Positions 10,867 through 43,254 of a stretch of DNA of 64,000 nucleotides are shown in pieces. The notes under the pieces were generated by a model. That model did not search any database. It saw nothing but the letters and a program-made list of their open reading frames with translations, and was not told the DNA's origin. Both the position numbers and the translations under genes were made by a program. The stretch spans positions 107,501 to 171,500 of the forward strand of contig JAOPHQ010004847.1 in NCBI GenBank assembly GCA_030340625.1. The letters run 5' to 3'. Every line of letters starts with the position of its first letter. Position 1 is the stretch's first letter. This stretch comes from Merluccius polli. Taxonomy: Eukaryota; Chordata; Actinopteri; Gadiformes; Merlucciidae.

Positions 10867-12739
10867 TGTATATGACTGTATAATGATAGGAGTAATATCT
10901 TTAATGTATTAGTTTATTTTCAGTCTATTATTTTTGAAAACTTCTAATTGGCTTAAATGATGCCTCATGTGCTTTTGATTCATCCTAATGTGGCATTCTT
11001 GTTGCTTCCTGACAGTAGACCAGGGCAGCAACATGGGAGAAGCATCGTCCTGTGAGGAAGGGATACACTATGCTACAGACTCTGCTCTCTGCTTGGTACT
11101 TCGCTAAAAAAAACAAAAAAAACAATACAAAAGCATGTCATGGACCATGGACCATGAACCATGTTGAGGGATATCTTCTAAAAGGAGATGGTTGAACTTG
11201 ATCAGATTCTGGGGAAAATGCAGTACCTGAACCTAGATACACCTATACGTTGTATTGTCCAGGTAGTACCAGGTAGAAAGTCTAAATTATTACTACTAAT
11301 GTATATTTACTCAATATACTCTCTTTTACTTCTAATTTCTTATGAGAAAAAGAATTGGTATAGTACACATGGGAGGCAATTAATGAGCAAGTTACTTCTA
11401 CAAATAGAAGTGCAGAAAAACCTCATGGCTAGGAGGAAGATAATGAAATGCTAGATGCTAAGTAGACATTTTATATTAATAGTTATGTCATGTGAGCAGA
11501 GGGATCACTCATGGGCAAAGCTAGCATGTATGTGTAAAATGTGTTCTTTAGGTTAATGGATTAATGTTACTGACTGTCACAAAACATACCAGTGTAAACA
11601 TACCAGTGTAAATATATATATTGTGGTTTTAAAGGAGCTGAGAGTGCCTATTAGTGTACTATCCATCGGTGATTGTACTTTAAAATAGAGTAATAAAGTA
11701 AAATAAGTAAAATATACAGGAGTTGTAAAAGACTAATTGAGCTATTGGGATCCAATCTCTTGAGAAACATAAGGGCTTCTTTAACGTCCATGAAAGAAAT
11801 GACTACACTAATTCAATACAATGGTCTATGTCATGTTTACAATCTAGACATTAACGTATCATTTATATAAAATGTCTTATCTCTACACCCTTTAAAAAAA
11901 TACACTTTGTACAAGGAGTCCAACAAACACATTTAACTCCCCCTGCCCCACCCCACGCTACTAAACACTTTCCAGGACAGAGACGGGGCTTCGTTTGTCG
12001 TCCTAACGGCTGGTTTGTTAAAGTAAACATCTACAAAAGTGGAAGCAAGTCTGCTGCAATGCTACTCTTTTAGGATGTATCTACGTTTATTGTTGAACCT
12101 ATTCTGTGTAGTAGCCTTTTATATGGTCTTGGCATTCAGGTGTCACTTGACAGTTGCAATATAAATTCCAACAGAAACAAGGTACAGGAAGGATGAGTGG
12201 TGCAACTACATGGATGAGCATATCATACAAAAATATCAAGTCAGGCTGTGGCGTTCCTATCTATTAGGGGTGATGTTGGGAAAAACATGACCCGTGCAAC
12301 ATTCTCAACTGTGTCCCCGCACAGCTTGTGCATTTTCTACTAGAAGAATATTTCTATTTGTATTTTTTTTTTTAAACAAAAATAATCACCACAAACATAT
12401 CTCACACTTAAGCTGGTCAGCAGCCCTGGATTCAGCCAGTGGTGCTTTTACATAACAACAACACGCTGTACACACACGCACACGCACACACACCCAGCCA
12501 GCCCGCCTCACACCCAGCCACCATGCAGGCATGCACTGTATGAGGAACAAAACACACTTAGCGCATCAAAAACAAAAACTCTCTTTTTGTCCTTGTTCTT
12601 GTCCCAAATATTTTTTCCCCATACAATATTGTACACCAAGCATGCAGCCAGGAGGGATTGAGGGGTCGAAATGGCCTCGCAGGACATAAGAAGATAAGCA
12701 ATGTTTGCTTTAAAAAAAAATACAGTCCGTACACAAACA

Positions 12740-12740
12740 C

Positions 12741-12771
<31 letters not shown>

Positions 12772-12816
12772 CACACAGACAGAGAGAGAGAGAGAGAGAA
12801 AGAGACACAGACAGAC

Positions 12817-12853
<37 letters not shown>

Positions 12854-12866
12854 GAGACAGAGACAG
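12740..12866. repeat. (GA)n / (ACAG)n compound microsatellite
   Basis: Purine-strand AGAGAG runs alternate with ACAGACAG tetranucleotides. ORFs read through it on both strands are low-complexity artefacts. Confidence 0.9.
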
Positions 12867-13901
12867 TCTGGCCTGTCAGCGGCCAAAAGCTACAAATGAA
12901 AAGGCACTGGGGAAGTCCTGGCTGGGGACATTGAGGACTGCATGCAGAGGGGGGACAGAGTCTAGAGTCTGCTGTTGTTTGAGGGCCAGCTCTGGTGGGG
13001 AGGCCAGCCAGGCCAGGGGATAAATGGGACCCAAAGGTGCAAGGACAGGCTCCCCCCCCACACACACACTTTTCCTCCCCCATTTTAATGCTCCCAAATA
13101 AATCCTTAAATGTTCCTCTGGTGTTCTGCAGTGACTCTCCAAGTCAGCAGACATGCTCTATGGCCGACAGAACTACATACATAGTGTCATGTCCAAATGA
13201 AACACTCTTGAAACAAGTCCAACATGTTTCACTTGTGATCTTGGGAGTTCATAATAAGCTGTCGGGGAATGTTTGCAGTTAAGCACAGGATGTTGGCTGA
13301 CATGTCTTCTGGCTTTTGTGTGATTTTTGTTTTTTGAAACTTTTAGATAACAGCTGCTGTTCTATAAATGGCTGCCGTTAATCATGGAAACAGCGCGGAC
13401 CACTGAATGATCGGAACGGCAGACAACACTGAGACCGAGAGCGCTTCTACTGAGCGCCTATACTCCTCCAACCCTGTACTTTTCAAATTTGGTCAACTTT
13501 TCACTCAACTTCTTCATTCTAGCGTCTCCTCATACGAACAAACTCCTGTGAAGTACAAGCCGGAGCTTCGACTGTAAACCAAACGCGGTGGGAAAATAAA
13601 GCTTAGAAACCTCTACACTGAAAGTGGTCGAGCAAAGGGAAGACTTATCAGCCAACAAACCCCCCCCCCCCCCCCCACCTCACCCACTCACACACTCACA
13701 CACACACACCATCTACATTCCTTTACATTGGCTGTGTAAAGGTGCTGGGTTCTGAGGACGATGGATGGATCTCTTAAGGCAGCGTATTACGTAATGGAAA
13801 AATAAGCAGCTTTTCAGGACGGGTTCAGTATAGAGAGAGAGTATTGCGTGTATGTCAAGTATTATATGTTCAATGTGTTTCTGTAATCCATGGTTTAAAT
13901 G

Positions 13902-13943
13902 ACATACATACATACATACATACATACATACATACATACATAC
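13902..13943. repeat. (TACA)n tetranucleotide microsatellite
   Basis: About ten perfect CATA units. Confidence 0.9.
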
Positions 13944-14014
13944 AGTTCATTAAAGCGGATACAACTACAATTGGGTTGTGTGTTTTTTTTTTTGTTTACT
14001 AGCATAGGGACTAT

Positions 14015-14622
14015 GGTTGCCAACTCTCCCGGGTTGATCGGGGGACTCCCGGAATCGGACCTCTGTCTCCCGGGCAGACGTAACATCCAATCCGTGAGAT
14101 TTTTTTAAATAGAAATGTTTCAAAAATAGGACAAAAATAGTGTAAGTACAGCGTGCGCAGGTGCGCAGCGGTTGTGTTGCTGCATCAGAATATTACAGCC
14201 CGGCTTTGTCCTCAAACGCTAGCGACATCCTCCCTTAATAAAACAAATAACCAAATCAGAAAATGAGTGAACGCGTCTCAACACAATAAGCTCACTGTAG
14301 CTAATGTCAAGTCGCAATGTCCTCATTACATGCAAGTCAGTATGCACCACGGACACGTATATAAAACTATATAAGAAGATCTAGACAGGGGCGGACTGGC
14401 CGTCTGTAAGTTCTGGAGAATTACAGAACGGCTGGTGGTTCCAGGACGGCCATCGGCCTTAGGCCTGGCCCGTTCCGCAGCAATTTGCATTCAATTCAAT
14501 TGATACAATAATTAATACCGAAAAAAATAGGCGGACATTTAGGGTCCCTGGATGTGGAGGATTTTCTCGTGAGATTATTCAAAAAAAATCTCCTGGAATT
14601 GAATCACCTCGAGTTGGCAACC
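14015..14622. mobile_element. TIR-flanked repeat element, about 608 bp
   Basis: GGTTGCCAACTC at 14015-14026 is the exact reverse complement of GAGTTGGCAACC at 14611-14622. The interior carries CTCGTGAGATTATTC and a GGGGCGGACTGGCCGTCTG segment (from about 14390) related to the GGACGGACTGGCC element at 37.8 and 39.1 kb, suggesting a composite. No transposase is encoded, and no convincing target-site duplication was found. Confidence 0.65.
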
Positions 14623-14862
14623 CGGGAGTCATCACAAATACAGAGTGATGAAAGAGTGATGAAATAGTGAAGAAGTGAACATGGGGAAGAAAAACGGTAC
14701 CTTCTGGTGTTCCCAGCCAGCAAACACCTCCCTGCACTCATTGTGTATTACATACAAACGCATAGCGCAGTTCCTGGATATCCCTGCTGCTAGCCTCTGC
14801 CAGGTTAACAGGACTGAAGCTCAACGCGTCACAGTGACTCATCAAAAACAAGAGGGAGAACA

Positions 14863-14929
14863 CGAGGAGGAGGAGGAGGAGGAGGAGGAGGAGGAGGAGG
14901 AGGAGGAGGAGGAGGAGGAGGAGGAGGAC
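14863..14929. repeat. (GAG)n trinucleotide microsatellite
   Basis: About 21 GAG units. The poly-Glu ORF through it has no other coding support. Confidence 0.9.
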
Positions 14930-15289
14930 ACAGGCGAGGCATCATGCAGTCTTTTTTTTTTTTTTTACGCTAGGGAAGACACGGCGACATTTCCACGCCG
15001 AGATAAGAGAGGCGGCGCTGAGAGGGAGAGGTGTAATAAAGCATCCTTGGCTCTCGTTAGGACTCTATGCTAACCGGCGTGCTGTACAGTCCTATGGTGA
15101 TTGGAGGGTTCCCAGTGATCAGAGGTAGGGTAGTAGGAAATCGGCTCCGAGGGGCGCTAAAGCAGGCTGGGTGTGTGTGCAAGATGGAGGTTAGGAGGTG
15201 GAGGAGTCGGGGGGGGCAGGGTATAGGGGGGGGGGTATAGGGGGCATTAATTATATTATCTGAGATATTTTTGTTGTTGGCGTTGTCCT

Positions 15290-35485
<20,196 letters not shown>

Positions 35486-35900
35486 CTTGCTGCCTGTGCG
35501 CCGGTTACGACTGGAGCGGAGTGAGTCAGAGCTGCAGAGCGGCCGGCAGAGGGAGAGGGAGAGTGAGAGGAGAGCAGCGCCAGCCCCGGCGGAGCTGCGA
35601 TGACTCACTCTGGACGGCAGGGGCAGCAGGAGGCGTGCCGGGCCAGCCGAGGCCCCTCTGCTGCAGAGCTGGCTCCGCCTCCCCCCCACCCCCGGAGGCA
35701 GCGGGTCAGTAGCGGAGCGGCACGGGCTTCCCCCTCTACCGCCGGCGGCCTGCCTCCCCCGTTGTCTTAGCAACCGTGGAGCCAGCTTCCCATAGACGAC
35801 GCAGAGAAGAAGATAGCGCATGGCCGACTTTTAAATGCCCGGCCAGCATGTCAGCCCGCGGGCCACAACGCGGGACAGGCTGCACCGCCGCAGCAGCTGA

Positions 35901-36228
35901 GCAACAAGGTGAGCGAAGGACAAAATGTGTTCCTACTCACGTGCTAAAAATAGTAAACAAGAGACCGTCGATCTTGCCCGAGCAGATCAAGCTGAATATA
36001 TCACGATTGGACTGGGGGGGGGGGGGGGGGGTGAGACATCAGACCGGCAGCAAACTCCAGGGAGAACTAAGTTTCAGGTAAGAAAGTGCAACAGCCTAGC
36101 TTCTGGTAATCTGACACGATACTGATCCGAGTTACTGAATAAAGCTCTGAGCATGGGTGGCAAGAACACCTAGAACACACACCCACAACACACAACACAC
36201 ACACACACACAGACAACACCCAGAACAC

Positions 36229-36280
<52 letters not shown>

Positions 36281-37615
36281 TTAAATTTGCTACACCTGAC
36301 ACGTCGTGACAACGAATAGAGAAAGATAAAATCAGTTGAAAACTTCCTGGTCTGCCGTGCTCATTATCTTTTCATTGTTACGCTGTACATTCAGTACATT
36401 ACTAGTCCATTACTAGTACAGTACTAGTCTAATAAAAACTACACTAAAGAAAAACAAAGTTATGTATTCAACACAAAATTCATTAATTTTCAAAACGCTT
36501 GGGTAAAATGCTGGGCAACACTTTAAACATCAGATTGAGAGAAAGTTTTTAGTGAATATCAACTGTGTGTTATAGATACATCAAAGTGGAAGGGCTTTGG
36601 ATGCAAAGACACAGCAACCTCCATCTAGTGGTCTGGAAGATTAATGCAAGAAAAATACAAAAATACAAAAATAAAAATAAAATAAATAAATAGCTGCCAT
36701 AGAAAGCAAAAAAGCAGTTAGTAGCAATTGTCATGTATGCCCAACCGATATAGATCTGACATACTGTAGCTCAGCTCAACTTAGATATAACCCAAACAGG
36801 TAATTATTAAATACATGTGATGCCTGAAGCATTAGTAACCTGAAGCATTATTTCCACACCTTTCTCTGTGCCTCTCCTTCCTTGGTCTGTCTGCTCTGCT
36901 TCCTGGTAAAGCTGAATGTGTGTCTCCTCTGCTAAGAATGAGACTACTGTGGATACCACAGTTGGCTATTTTTCTCCTTCCCCAGTGCAAAGCTTGTGCA
37001 ATTCCCTATTTTTGTTTGCGGAAGGCACATAGCAAATCCACACTCCTGTCAAGTCCATGTACCTTTTTTTCAAGACAAATAAGCCATTCCAAATGCCCAC
37101 TAATAGTACAGACAAAATTGCAGCAATGAGAAAAACATGTCAAGATGAACTATTTAAGTTTTCACCTCTGGCTGTTAGCCATGAGCCTACCCAGTCTCAC
37201 ACCAAAATGTGTAATAGCTACATTGGTTCACAGCGCAAAACGTAATAGTTTCACAATAACAGCTCTAAAATTGTGACATGGCTATGTTTTTTTGGCCTAT
37301 TCTTTTCCATTGGCCTGCGCCCACGTCCACATGACTGTCAAGCTTCTGTCTGCCAAAGCAAAATAAAATGGCTGATATTCCTTTTGGCAAATGCACTATT
37401 TTAAGACAGTTTCGGCATTAAAATGCATTTTGATAACATTTATAGTGAGAAATGTGCATTTTATTTTCATAATCTTCGTTCAGTTTAGTTTGTTAGTTAT
37501 TACGAATACTTCCTGCCCGATCGGTACTGCGCATGTGCAACTCTCAACAAAGTGAGAGTACAGAAGAATAGAAATAAGCCCGCTTTTACAGAGAAATCTG
37601 ATTTTCTGCCCCTCT
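35901..37615. other. Intergenic, no gene seen
   Basis: Between the ampd2 CpG-rich start and the tandem duplication. Contains a G18 run (36014-36031), CA-rich arrays (36176-36279) and otherwise AT-rich unique sequence. No ORF with homology that I recognise. Confidence 0.6.
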
Positions 37616-37802
37616 GCCCTGTCAGTCTCACCACACACAGCCTTTAATATTGTTACATTATCTACTCCAGGGGTGTCAAAATATAAAATATATGTGGCCC
37701 CTGCAGGGGCCACTTCCAATGATAACAGCTTTGAGGGCCAAATCAGCTAGATATCAATATTTAAGTCAGTCCAACCACTCTACTTTTCTTTTGACCAGGT
37801 GC

Positions 37803-38010
37803 CAGGGACGGACTGGCCATTGGGCATACCGGGCAAATTCCCGGTGGGCCGATGCGCATTTGGGGCCAGGTCCAGGTCTTTTCTGGCCGGTCCAGACCCC
37901 CGCCCCCCCCCCCCCCCCCCCGTCAACAATCGCGCAGCCCCCCCCCCCCCCCCGTCAACAATCGCGCAGCAGCACCCCCCCCCCCGATTTTTGTTCCCAG
38001 TCCGCCCCTG
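37803..38010. mobile_element. hAT-type MITE (copy in unit 1)
   Basis: A 208-bp element with ends CAGGGACGGACTGG and CCAGTCCGCCCCTG, flanked by the exact 8-bp duplication CCAGGTGC at 37795-37802 and 38011-38018. Interior C-homopolymer arrays alternate with GTCAACAATCGCGCAG. Its TCCAGGTCTTTTCT stretch (about 37869) is uninterrupted here. Confidence 0.88.
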
Positions 38011-38496
38011 CCAGGTGCTATGTTCATACAAGTTTCTTTTCTCATAAGATCCGCCTAAAGCTTTTTCAAACTCATTGTTTAGCAGACCAAGGTGCAGTTC
38101 CTCAGTCATTTTTTGTTAGTTGTTTGCATGGCAATTTGCGATGAATCACGTGGCTGCCTCTCCATTTGCTGCTTGAGGGTTACAACGTTGGCGATGGAAA
38201 ACCTGGGCCCTTATTTATCAGGAGTTTAAATCCTATCGTACGCATGACATGAATAACCATAACTAACCAAACATCACAAAACATCCCCTTTAACGCCACG
38301 CGATATGTGTGAATGAATATGACAAACTGGAAATAGACGATTAAATTGAATGGATTGGGAGAGTGAACCTGAAAAATATGAGTGACAGAAGTTTAGTCAA
38401 AGTAGAGAACACTTCTTGGTACATTTTCTGCCGTTCTTGCTTCTAAAACTAATAATGTGGCATGAGAGCGAGTGTCCCCCCCCCCCCCCCCCCCCC

Positions 38497-38615
38497 ACAC
38501 AGTAGCCCATCAGAGGTCCCTCTCCCCCACACAGTAGCCCATCAGAGGATCCTCTCCCCACACAGTAGCCCATCAGAGGTCCCTCTCCCCCACACAGTAG
38601 CCCATCAGAGGTCCC
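38497..38615. repeat. 33-34-bp minisatellite (unit 1)
   Basis: Four units of CACACAGTAGCCCATCAGAG plus GTCCCTCTCCCCCA, preceded by a C run. The same array recurs at about 39968-40089 in unit 2. Confidence 0.88.
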
Positions 38616-39073
38616 TGGATGGAAACAAATTGAATGTACTGTGTGGATCTTGGGCCCCATGAAAAGATTATGCCCCCGTCAGTCACAGGCCCTTTAGACT
38701 CATCCTAACTCTTCCCCCTCCCCCCCCCCCCCCCCCCCCCCCCCCCCACCCTTACGGCACCCCTGTGTGCGCGTAAAGTGATGATACCGGCAAGGTATGG
38801 AGGACGTGGACACCGCCGATAAGTTGAGGCGTTGTCTGAAAACACCCTCACTTCTTCTTACGCAGCCCTGTCAGTCTCACCACACACAGCCTTTAATATT
38901 GTTACATTATCTACTCCAGGGGTGTCAAAATATAAAATATATGTGGCCCCTGCAATATATATGCAGGGGCCACTTCCAATGATAAAAGCTTTGAGGGCCA
39001 AATCAGCTAGATATCAATATTTAAGTCAGTCTGACAAGACTCCAACCACTCTACTTTTCTTTTGACCAGGTGC

Positions 39074-39487
39074 CAGGGACGGACTGGCCATTGGGCATAC
39101 CGGGCAAATTCCCGGTGGGCCGATGCGCATTTGGGCCGGTCCAGGTCTTTTCTTTTTTTTTTTTTTTTTTTTTTTGGGGCTTTTATTGCCTTTATTATAG
39201 GACAGCTGGAGATAGACAGGAAATGGGGGCAGAGAGAGAGAGAGAGGGGATGACACGCAGCAAAGGGCCGCAGGTCGGATTCGAACCCGGGCCGCTGCAG
39301 CAAGGACTCAGCCTCGGTACATGGGTCGCCAGCTCTACCCACTGAGCTATCCGGGCGCCCCATCCAGGTCTTTTCTGGGCCGGTCCAGACCCCCCCCCCC
39401 CCTCCCCCCCGGTCAACAATCGCGCAACCCCAGGGCCAGTCCAGGACTAAATTGCCCGGGTCGATTTTTGTTCCCAGTCCGCCCCTG
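39074..39487. mobile_element. hAT-type MITE (copy in unit 2, interrupted by SINE)
   Basis: Same ends as the unit-1 copy, with the same CCAGGTGC duplication at 39066-39073 and 39488-39495. The shared flanks show the element was present before the segment was duplicated. Confidence 0.88.
39154..39362 (-). mobile_element. tRNA-derived SINE
   Basis: Read on the minus strand, the head is GGGCGCCCGGATAGCTCAGT with an A box (TAGCTCAGTGGG), a B box (GGTTCGAATCC, RC at about 39276-39286), a body with CTGTCTATCTCCAGCTGTCC and a poly-A tail (T run at 39152-39175 on +). An exact 14-bp target-site duplication, TCCAGGTCTTTTCT, flanks it at 39140-39153 and 39363-39376. The A and B boxes are near canonical, so it may be a fairly young insertion. 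It is not a functional tRNA gene: a long non-tRNA body follows. Confidence 0.93.
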
Positions 39488-40177
39488 CCAGGTGCTATGT
39501 TCATACAAGTTTCTTTTCTCATAAGATCCGCCTAAAGCTTTTTCAAACTCATTGTTTAGCAGACCAAGGTGCAGTTCCTCAGTCATTTTTTGTTAGTTGT
39601 TTGCATGGCAATTTGCGATGAATCGCGTGGCTGCCTCTCCATTTGCTGCTTGAGGGTTACAACGTTGGCGATGGAAAACCTGGGCCCTCATTTATCAGGA
39701 GTTTAAATCCTATCGTACGCATGACATGAATAACCATAACTAACCAAACATCACAAAACATCCCCTTTAACGCCACGCGATATGTGTGAATGAATATGAC
39801 AAACTGGAAATAGACGATTAAATTGAATGGATTGGGAGAGTGAACCTGAAAAATATAAGTGACAGAAGTTTAGTCAAAGTAGAGAACACTTCTTGGTACA
39901 CTTTCTGCCGTTCTTGCTTCTAAAACTAATAATGTGGCATGGGAGCGAGTGTCCCCCCCCCCCCCCCACACAGTAGCCCATCAGAGGCCCCTCTCCCCCA
40001 CACAGTAGCCCATCAGAGGTCCCTCTCCCCCACACAGTAGCCCATCAGAGGTCCCTCTCCCCCACACAGTAGCCCATCAGAGGTCCCTGGATACCGGCAA
40101 GGTATGGAGGACGTGGACACCGCCGATAAGTTGAGGCGTTGTCTGAAAACAGCCTCACTTCTTCTTACGCAGCCTTC

Positions 40178-40276
40178 AGCCCCCACCACATCCTCTGCCA
40201 ACACTAGATCAGCCCCCACCACATCCTCTACCAACGTCAGACCAGCCCCCACCACATCCTCTAATGACACTAGACC
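40178..40276. repeat. 33-bp tandem repeat, three units
   Basis: Three units beginning CAGCCCCCACCACATCCTCT, immediately after duplication unit 2. Confidence 0.9.
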
Positions 40277-40962
40277 AGCATTCATTTGACGCACGCACTA
40301 GATCATTTGACGCACGCACCGCCTACTTATATTGACTCTTACTTGATACAACTATTGTATAGGCCTACTTTAGGCGGAGGAGGACATCGTTTGTATCATT
40401 AAAAATCACGTTACTTTCCAGGGGGGAAATTGTATTTGTATAAGTTGGTCAAAAGCATTAACTGGTCATGTTTGCAATTTCTTTCTGGTGATTTTCCTAT
40501 TCACTCTGCCGCTTAATGTGCGTACGCATGGTCAGACCTTGTGCGTACATTTTCCCCCTAAAGTATGCACATTTTCAAGCCAAGAACAAATTGATAAATC
40601 CCACGTTTTGGCGGAAAAACTGCGTAGGCTACGCATTCTTTACGCACAGATTTCTTCGTATGCAACTTTGACAAATGAGCGCCCTGGAGTCCAACTGAAC
40701 GTGCCACAGCAGGTTTATCGTGCTAAACAAGTACATGCTGCTGCTGAATGGGGCCCTGATACTCTTAAGTATGCATCCTTGGATATGGGTTAGGCTTAGG
40801 CTTAGGGTTAGTATGCATCCTTGGATATGGCTTAGGCAAGGTAAATTAAAAATTAAACACATTGACATCGTGAAGCATCTGCCTCTAATGTTTTCATTTT
40901 GGATTTAAAAGCATTTAACGAGATCAATTTATTGAGTTTCAAGTCATTCTGCAACGTATTCA

Positions 40963-41452
40963 TAGCCTGGCAAGCCAGACCCACATCAGAAAGATGTAGG
41001 GTCTGGCACTGCTCCATTGGCAGTGTGGGCGGGATAAACGGTTGTCTTTCAAGTTCCCTCTGCACGCAATAGGATAGCGCTACAACCAATCAGAGCAACG
41101 AAGAAGGTGACATAGTCAGAGCGACGGAAATTAGTCCATGGGGAAGTGTTCCGTATGGTGGATTGTGGAAGAATAGTAAGAAGAAAGTGTATTGTGGAAA
41201 CTGTAAGCAAACAATCTTGAGAGAATGGAGCCCAACGACTGTTGCCGTTTTTGCCAGAATAATATAACCTCTAACACGTAACCGTCGCAACTCTGTCGTC
41301 ATGGTAGCCCGGCTTCCGATTCCGCCCCTCACGCTGTGATTGGCCTGACAGATTTTCTGTTTCCAGCACCGAAAAACGACGACGAAGGGCTAGACCCCCT
41401 TGGCTGCAAATTAAATTTGCTGCCGCTAGGGGCGTCTAGATTTCTAGGCTAA
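40963..41452. mobile_element. hAT-type non-autonomous element, 490 bp
   Basis: Begins TAGCCTGGCAAGCCAGACCC and ends GTCTAGATTTCTAGGCTAA. An exact 8-bp duplication CGTATTCA flanks it (40955-40962 and 41453-41460). The interior has GTGTGGGCGGGATAAACGG and CCAATCAGAGCAACG and no transposase. Confidence 0.88.
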
Positions 41453-41959
41453 CGTATTCATGCTGAGGGTGCAGAATACACAAAAGCCCTTTTTTCCCAT
41501 TTCCGTATGGGCATTTGGGACAGAAAGCATAAAGAAGTCCTGAGAACGCAAAGAATATTGTCCGGCACTTTTCTGTGTGATAAGAACACATAGGTAGTAT
41601 GGGAGCAGACCAGGATTGCCTTATATATATATATAAAGGTACCAATGATAGAGCCTACGGGTGGCCAAAGCAGGCCATCCTACCCAGAGTATAACTCACA
41701 GTGGTGAGTCAGACCTTTACAATTGGTAATGAACCTCAGGGAAGCATGGTAAGCTGTGTCAACCATGTGAAGACACTGAGCAGAGGTAGAAAAAACAAAA
41801 CCCCTGGCAAGTGTGCAGTGGGAGGAGATGAGATGGGTCGGTCATGAATTGAGCTGTTTAAAAGTTAAAATGCTGTGATTGTACTGATCATTTTTCACCT
41901 TTTATTGCGTAAGAAAGTACTACTGTATATAGTCATAGTACATTGTACAATGACCATAA

Positions 41960-42375
41960 ACAATACAATATAGACCCGATCATAAACAGGCTATCGATAC
42001 AATATAGACCCAATCATAAACAACAGGTAATCAATACAATATAGACCCGATCATAAACAATAGGTAATCCATACAATATAGACCCGATCATAAACAATAG
42101 GTAATCCATACAATATAGACCCGATCATAAACAATAGGTAATCCATACAATATAGACCCGATCATAAACAATAGGTAATCGATACAATATAGACCCGATC
42201 GTAAACAACAGGCTATCAATACAATATAGACCCGATCATAAACAATAATCGATACAATAGACCCGATCATAAACAACAGGTAATCAATACAATATAGACC
42301 CGATCATAAACAACAGGCTATCGATACAATATAAACCCGATCATAAACAATAGGTTATCGATACAATATAGACCA
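41960..42375. repeat. 37-bp minisatellite, about 11 units
   Basis: Units of about 37 bp read TAGACCCGATCATAAACAAT plus AGGTAATCCATACAATA, with small variants (AACAGGCTATCG, one truncated unit near 42245-42262). Confidence 0.93.
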
Positions 42376-42636
42376 ATACACACAATATACACAACACTAT
42401 AGCTGTGCGCGCGCGAAATCACTTCAGCTCGCGGAAGGAATCTCAACATCTGGGACAGCCTGAATGCTGCACCGCCTGCTTCACCTGCTGGCTGACTGGG
42501 GGGGGGGGGGGTTGTGTGTAGTAATAGTAACATAGTATTAACCCTAAACAAGCATAACAACCATGCACAGGTGGTCCTTACTGCGGTGTTTGTAGTTTGT
42601 ATTTGGCATAAACAATACATAACCCTCGTTGGACGG

Positions 42637-42660
42637 GGGGGGGGGGGGGGGGGGGGGGGG
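42637..42660. repeat. Poly-G run (24 G) and nearby 21-bp repeat
   Basis: A G24 homopolymer (a G12 run lies at 42499-42510), followed at 42690-42770 by three units of GGACTGCTGCTTCTTAAC type. Confidence 0.85.
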
Positions 42661-43254
42661 TTGAAACTTACCACCAGACATCTCAGCGGACTGCTTGTTA
42701 CCGGACTGCTTCTTAACGGACTGCTGCTTCTTAACGGACTGCTGCTTCTTAACGGACTGCTTCCTACGGGACTGCTTCACAGTGGTAGAAAGCAGGCAGG
42801 AAGGTCTGGCCGCTGTGCAGAAACAACAACAAAAACAACAACAACACCAGTTAGCCTGTTGTTTAAATACTCATCCCGCTAGCTAGACAGCTATGAAGGA
42901 TGAGTTCAAAGTCCACATGGCGGTTCCGTCCGCTTTGACGTCAATTACATCGATTAGGAAACGTGGCGGCTGGAGTAGTAGTGATAGTAGTAACAGTAGT
43001 AGTAGTTATTATCTTACCCAGTCTTACCGACCCGAGATTCAACACTTTATTGATGCTACTTCGTACTAACACACTTCATAATGTTTAGCTCGCATGTTGT
43101 CGGTCTTCCACAGTAAACGTGAGGTCAGTACTGCGCTTCCTCTGTTCACCAGGGGGACGACATCCCACCCTACCAGAGATGTTACTGCTGTTTGGACTGC
43201 TAGTGGAAACAAGGAAGGAGTCTGAGGTCCACTTAAAGGGACACGTCAAACACG

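Larger units (their letters stand above)
10441..15289 (-). other. Long ampd2 3' UTR or intergenic tail-to-tail spacer
   Basis: No gene is visible in these 4.8 kb. A minus-strand AATAAA (TTTATT on +, 10479-10484) would allow an ampd2 3' UTR that nearly meets the eps8l3 poly(A) site; I cannot tell how far the transcript runs. Contents: (GT)n at 10833-10862, GA/ACAG-rich tracts at 12740-12866, a C17 run with CA repeats at 13660-13708, (TACA)n at 13902-13943, a TIR element at 14015-14622, (GAG)n at 14863-14929 and G-rich sequence at 15195-15245. Confidence 0.4.
37616..38864. repeat. Tandem segmental duplication, unit 1
   Basis: This 1.25-kb unit begins GCCCTGTCAGTCTCACC and ends CTTCTTCTTACGCA. 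It is followed directly by unit 2 (38865-40172), which repeats it at high identity: GGGGTGTCAAAATATAAAA, a hAT-like element, AAATTGAATGGATTGGGAGA, a 33-34-bp minisatellite and GTGGACACCGCCGATAAG occur in the same order. No coding capacity is evident. Confidence 0.92.
38865..40172. repeat. Tandem segmental duplication, unit 2
   Basis: Second copy of the unit starting at 37616. It is longer because a SINE interrupts its hAT-type element, and it lacks the C-rich block (about 38710-38780) found near the end of unit 1. Confidence 0.92.

Noticed and set aside
14675..15073. 132-aa ORF with an acidic Glu tract
   Set aside because: The Glu run is the (GAG)n microsatellite. Flanking residues match nothing, and the region lies in the ampd2 3' flank.
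39240..39362. tRNA gene from the A and B boxes
   Set aside because: The head belongs to a SINE with a long non-tRNA body, a poly-A tail and a 14-bp target-site duplication.
38497..40089. CRISPR-like array of about 33-bp repeats
   Set aside because: The repeats are contiguous minisatellite units with no unique spacers, in a vertebrate repeat zone.
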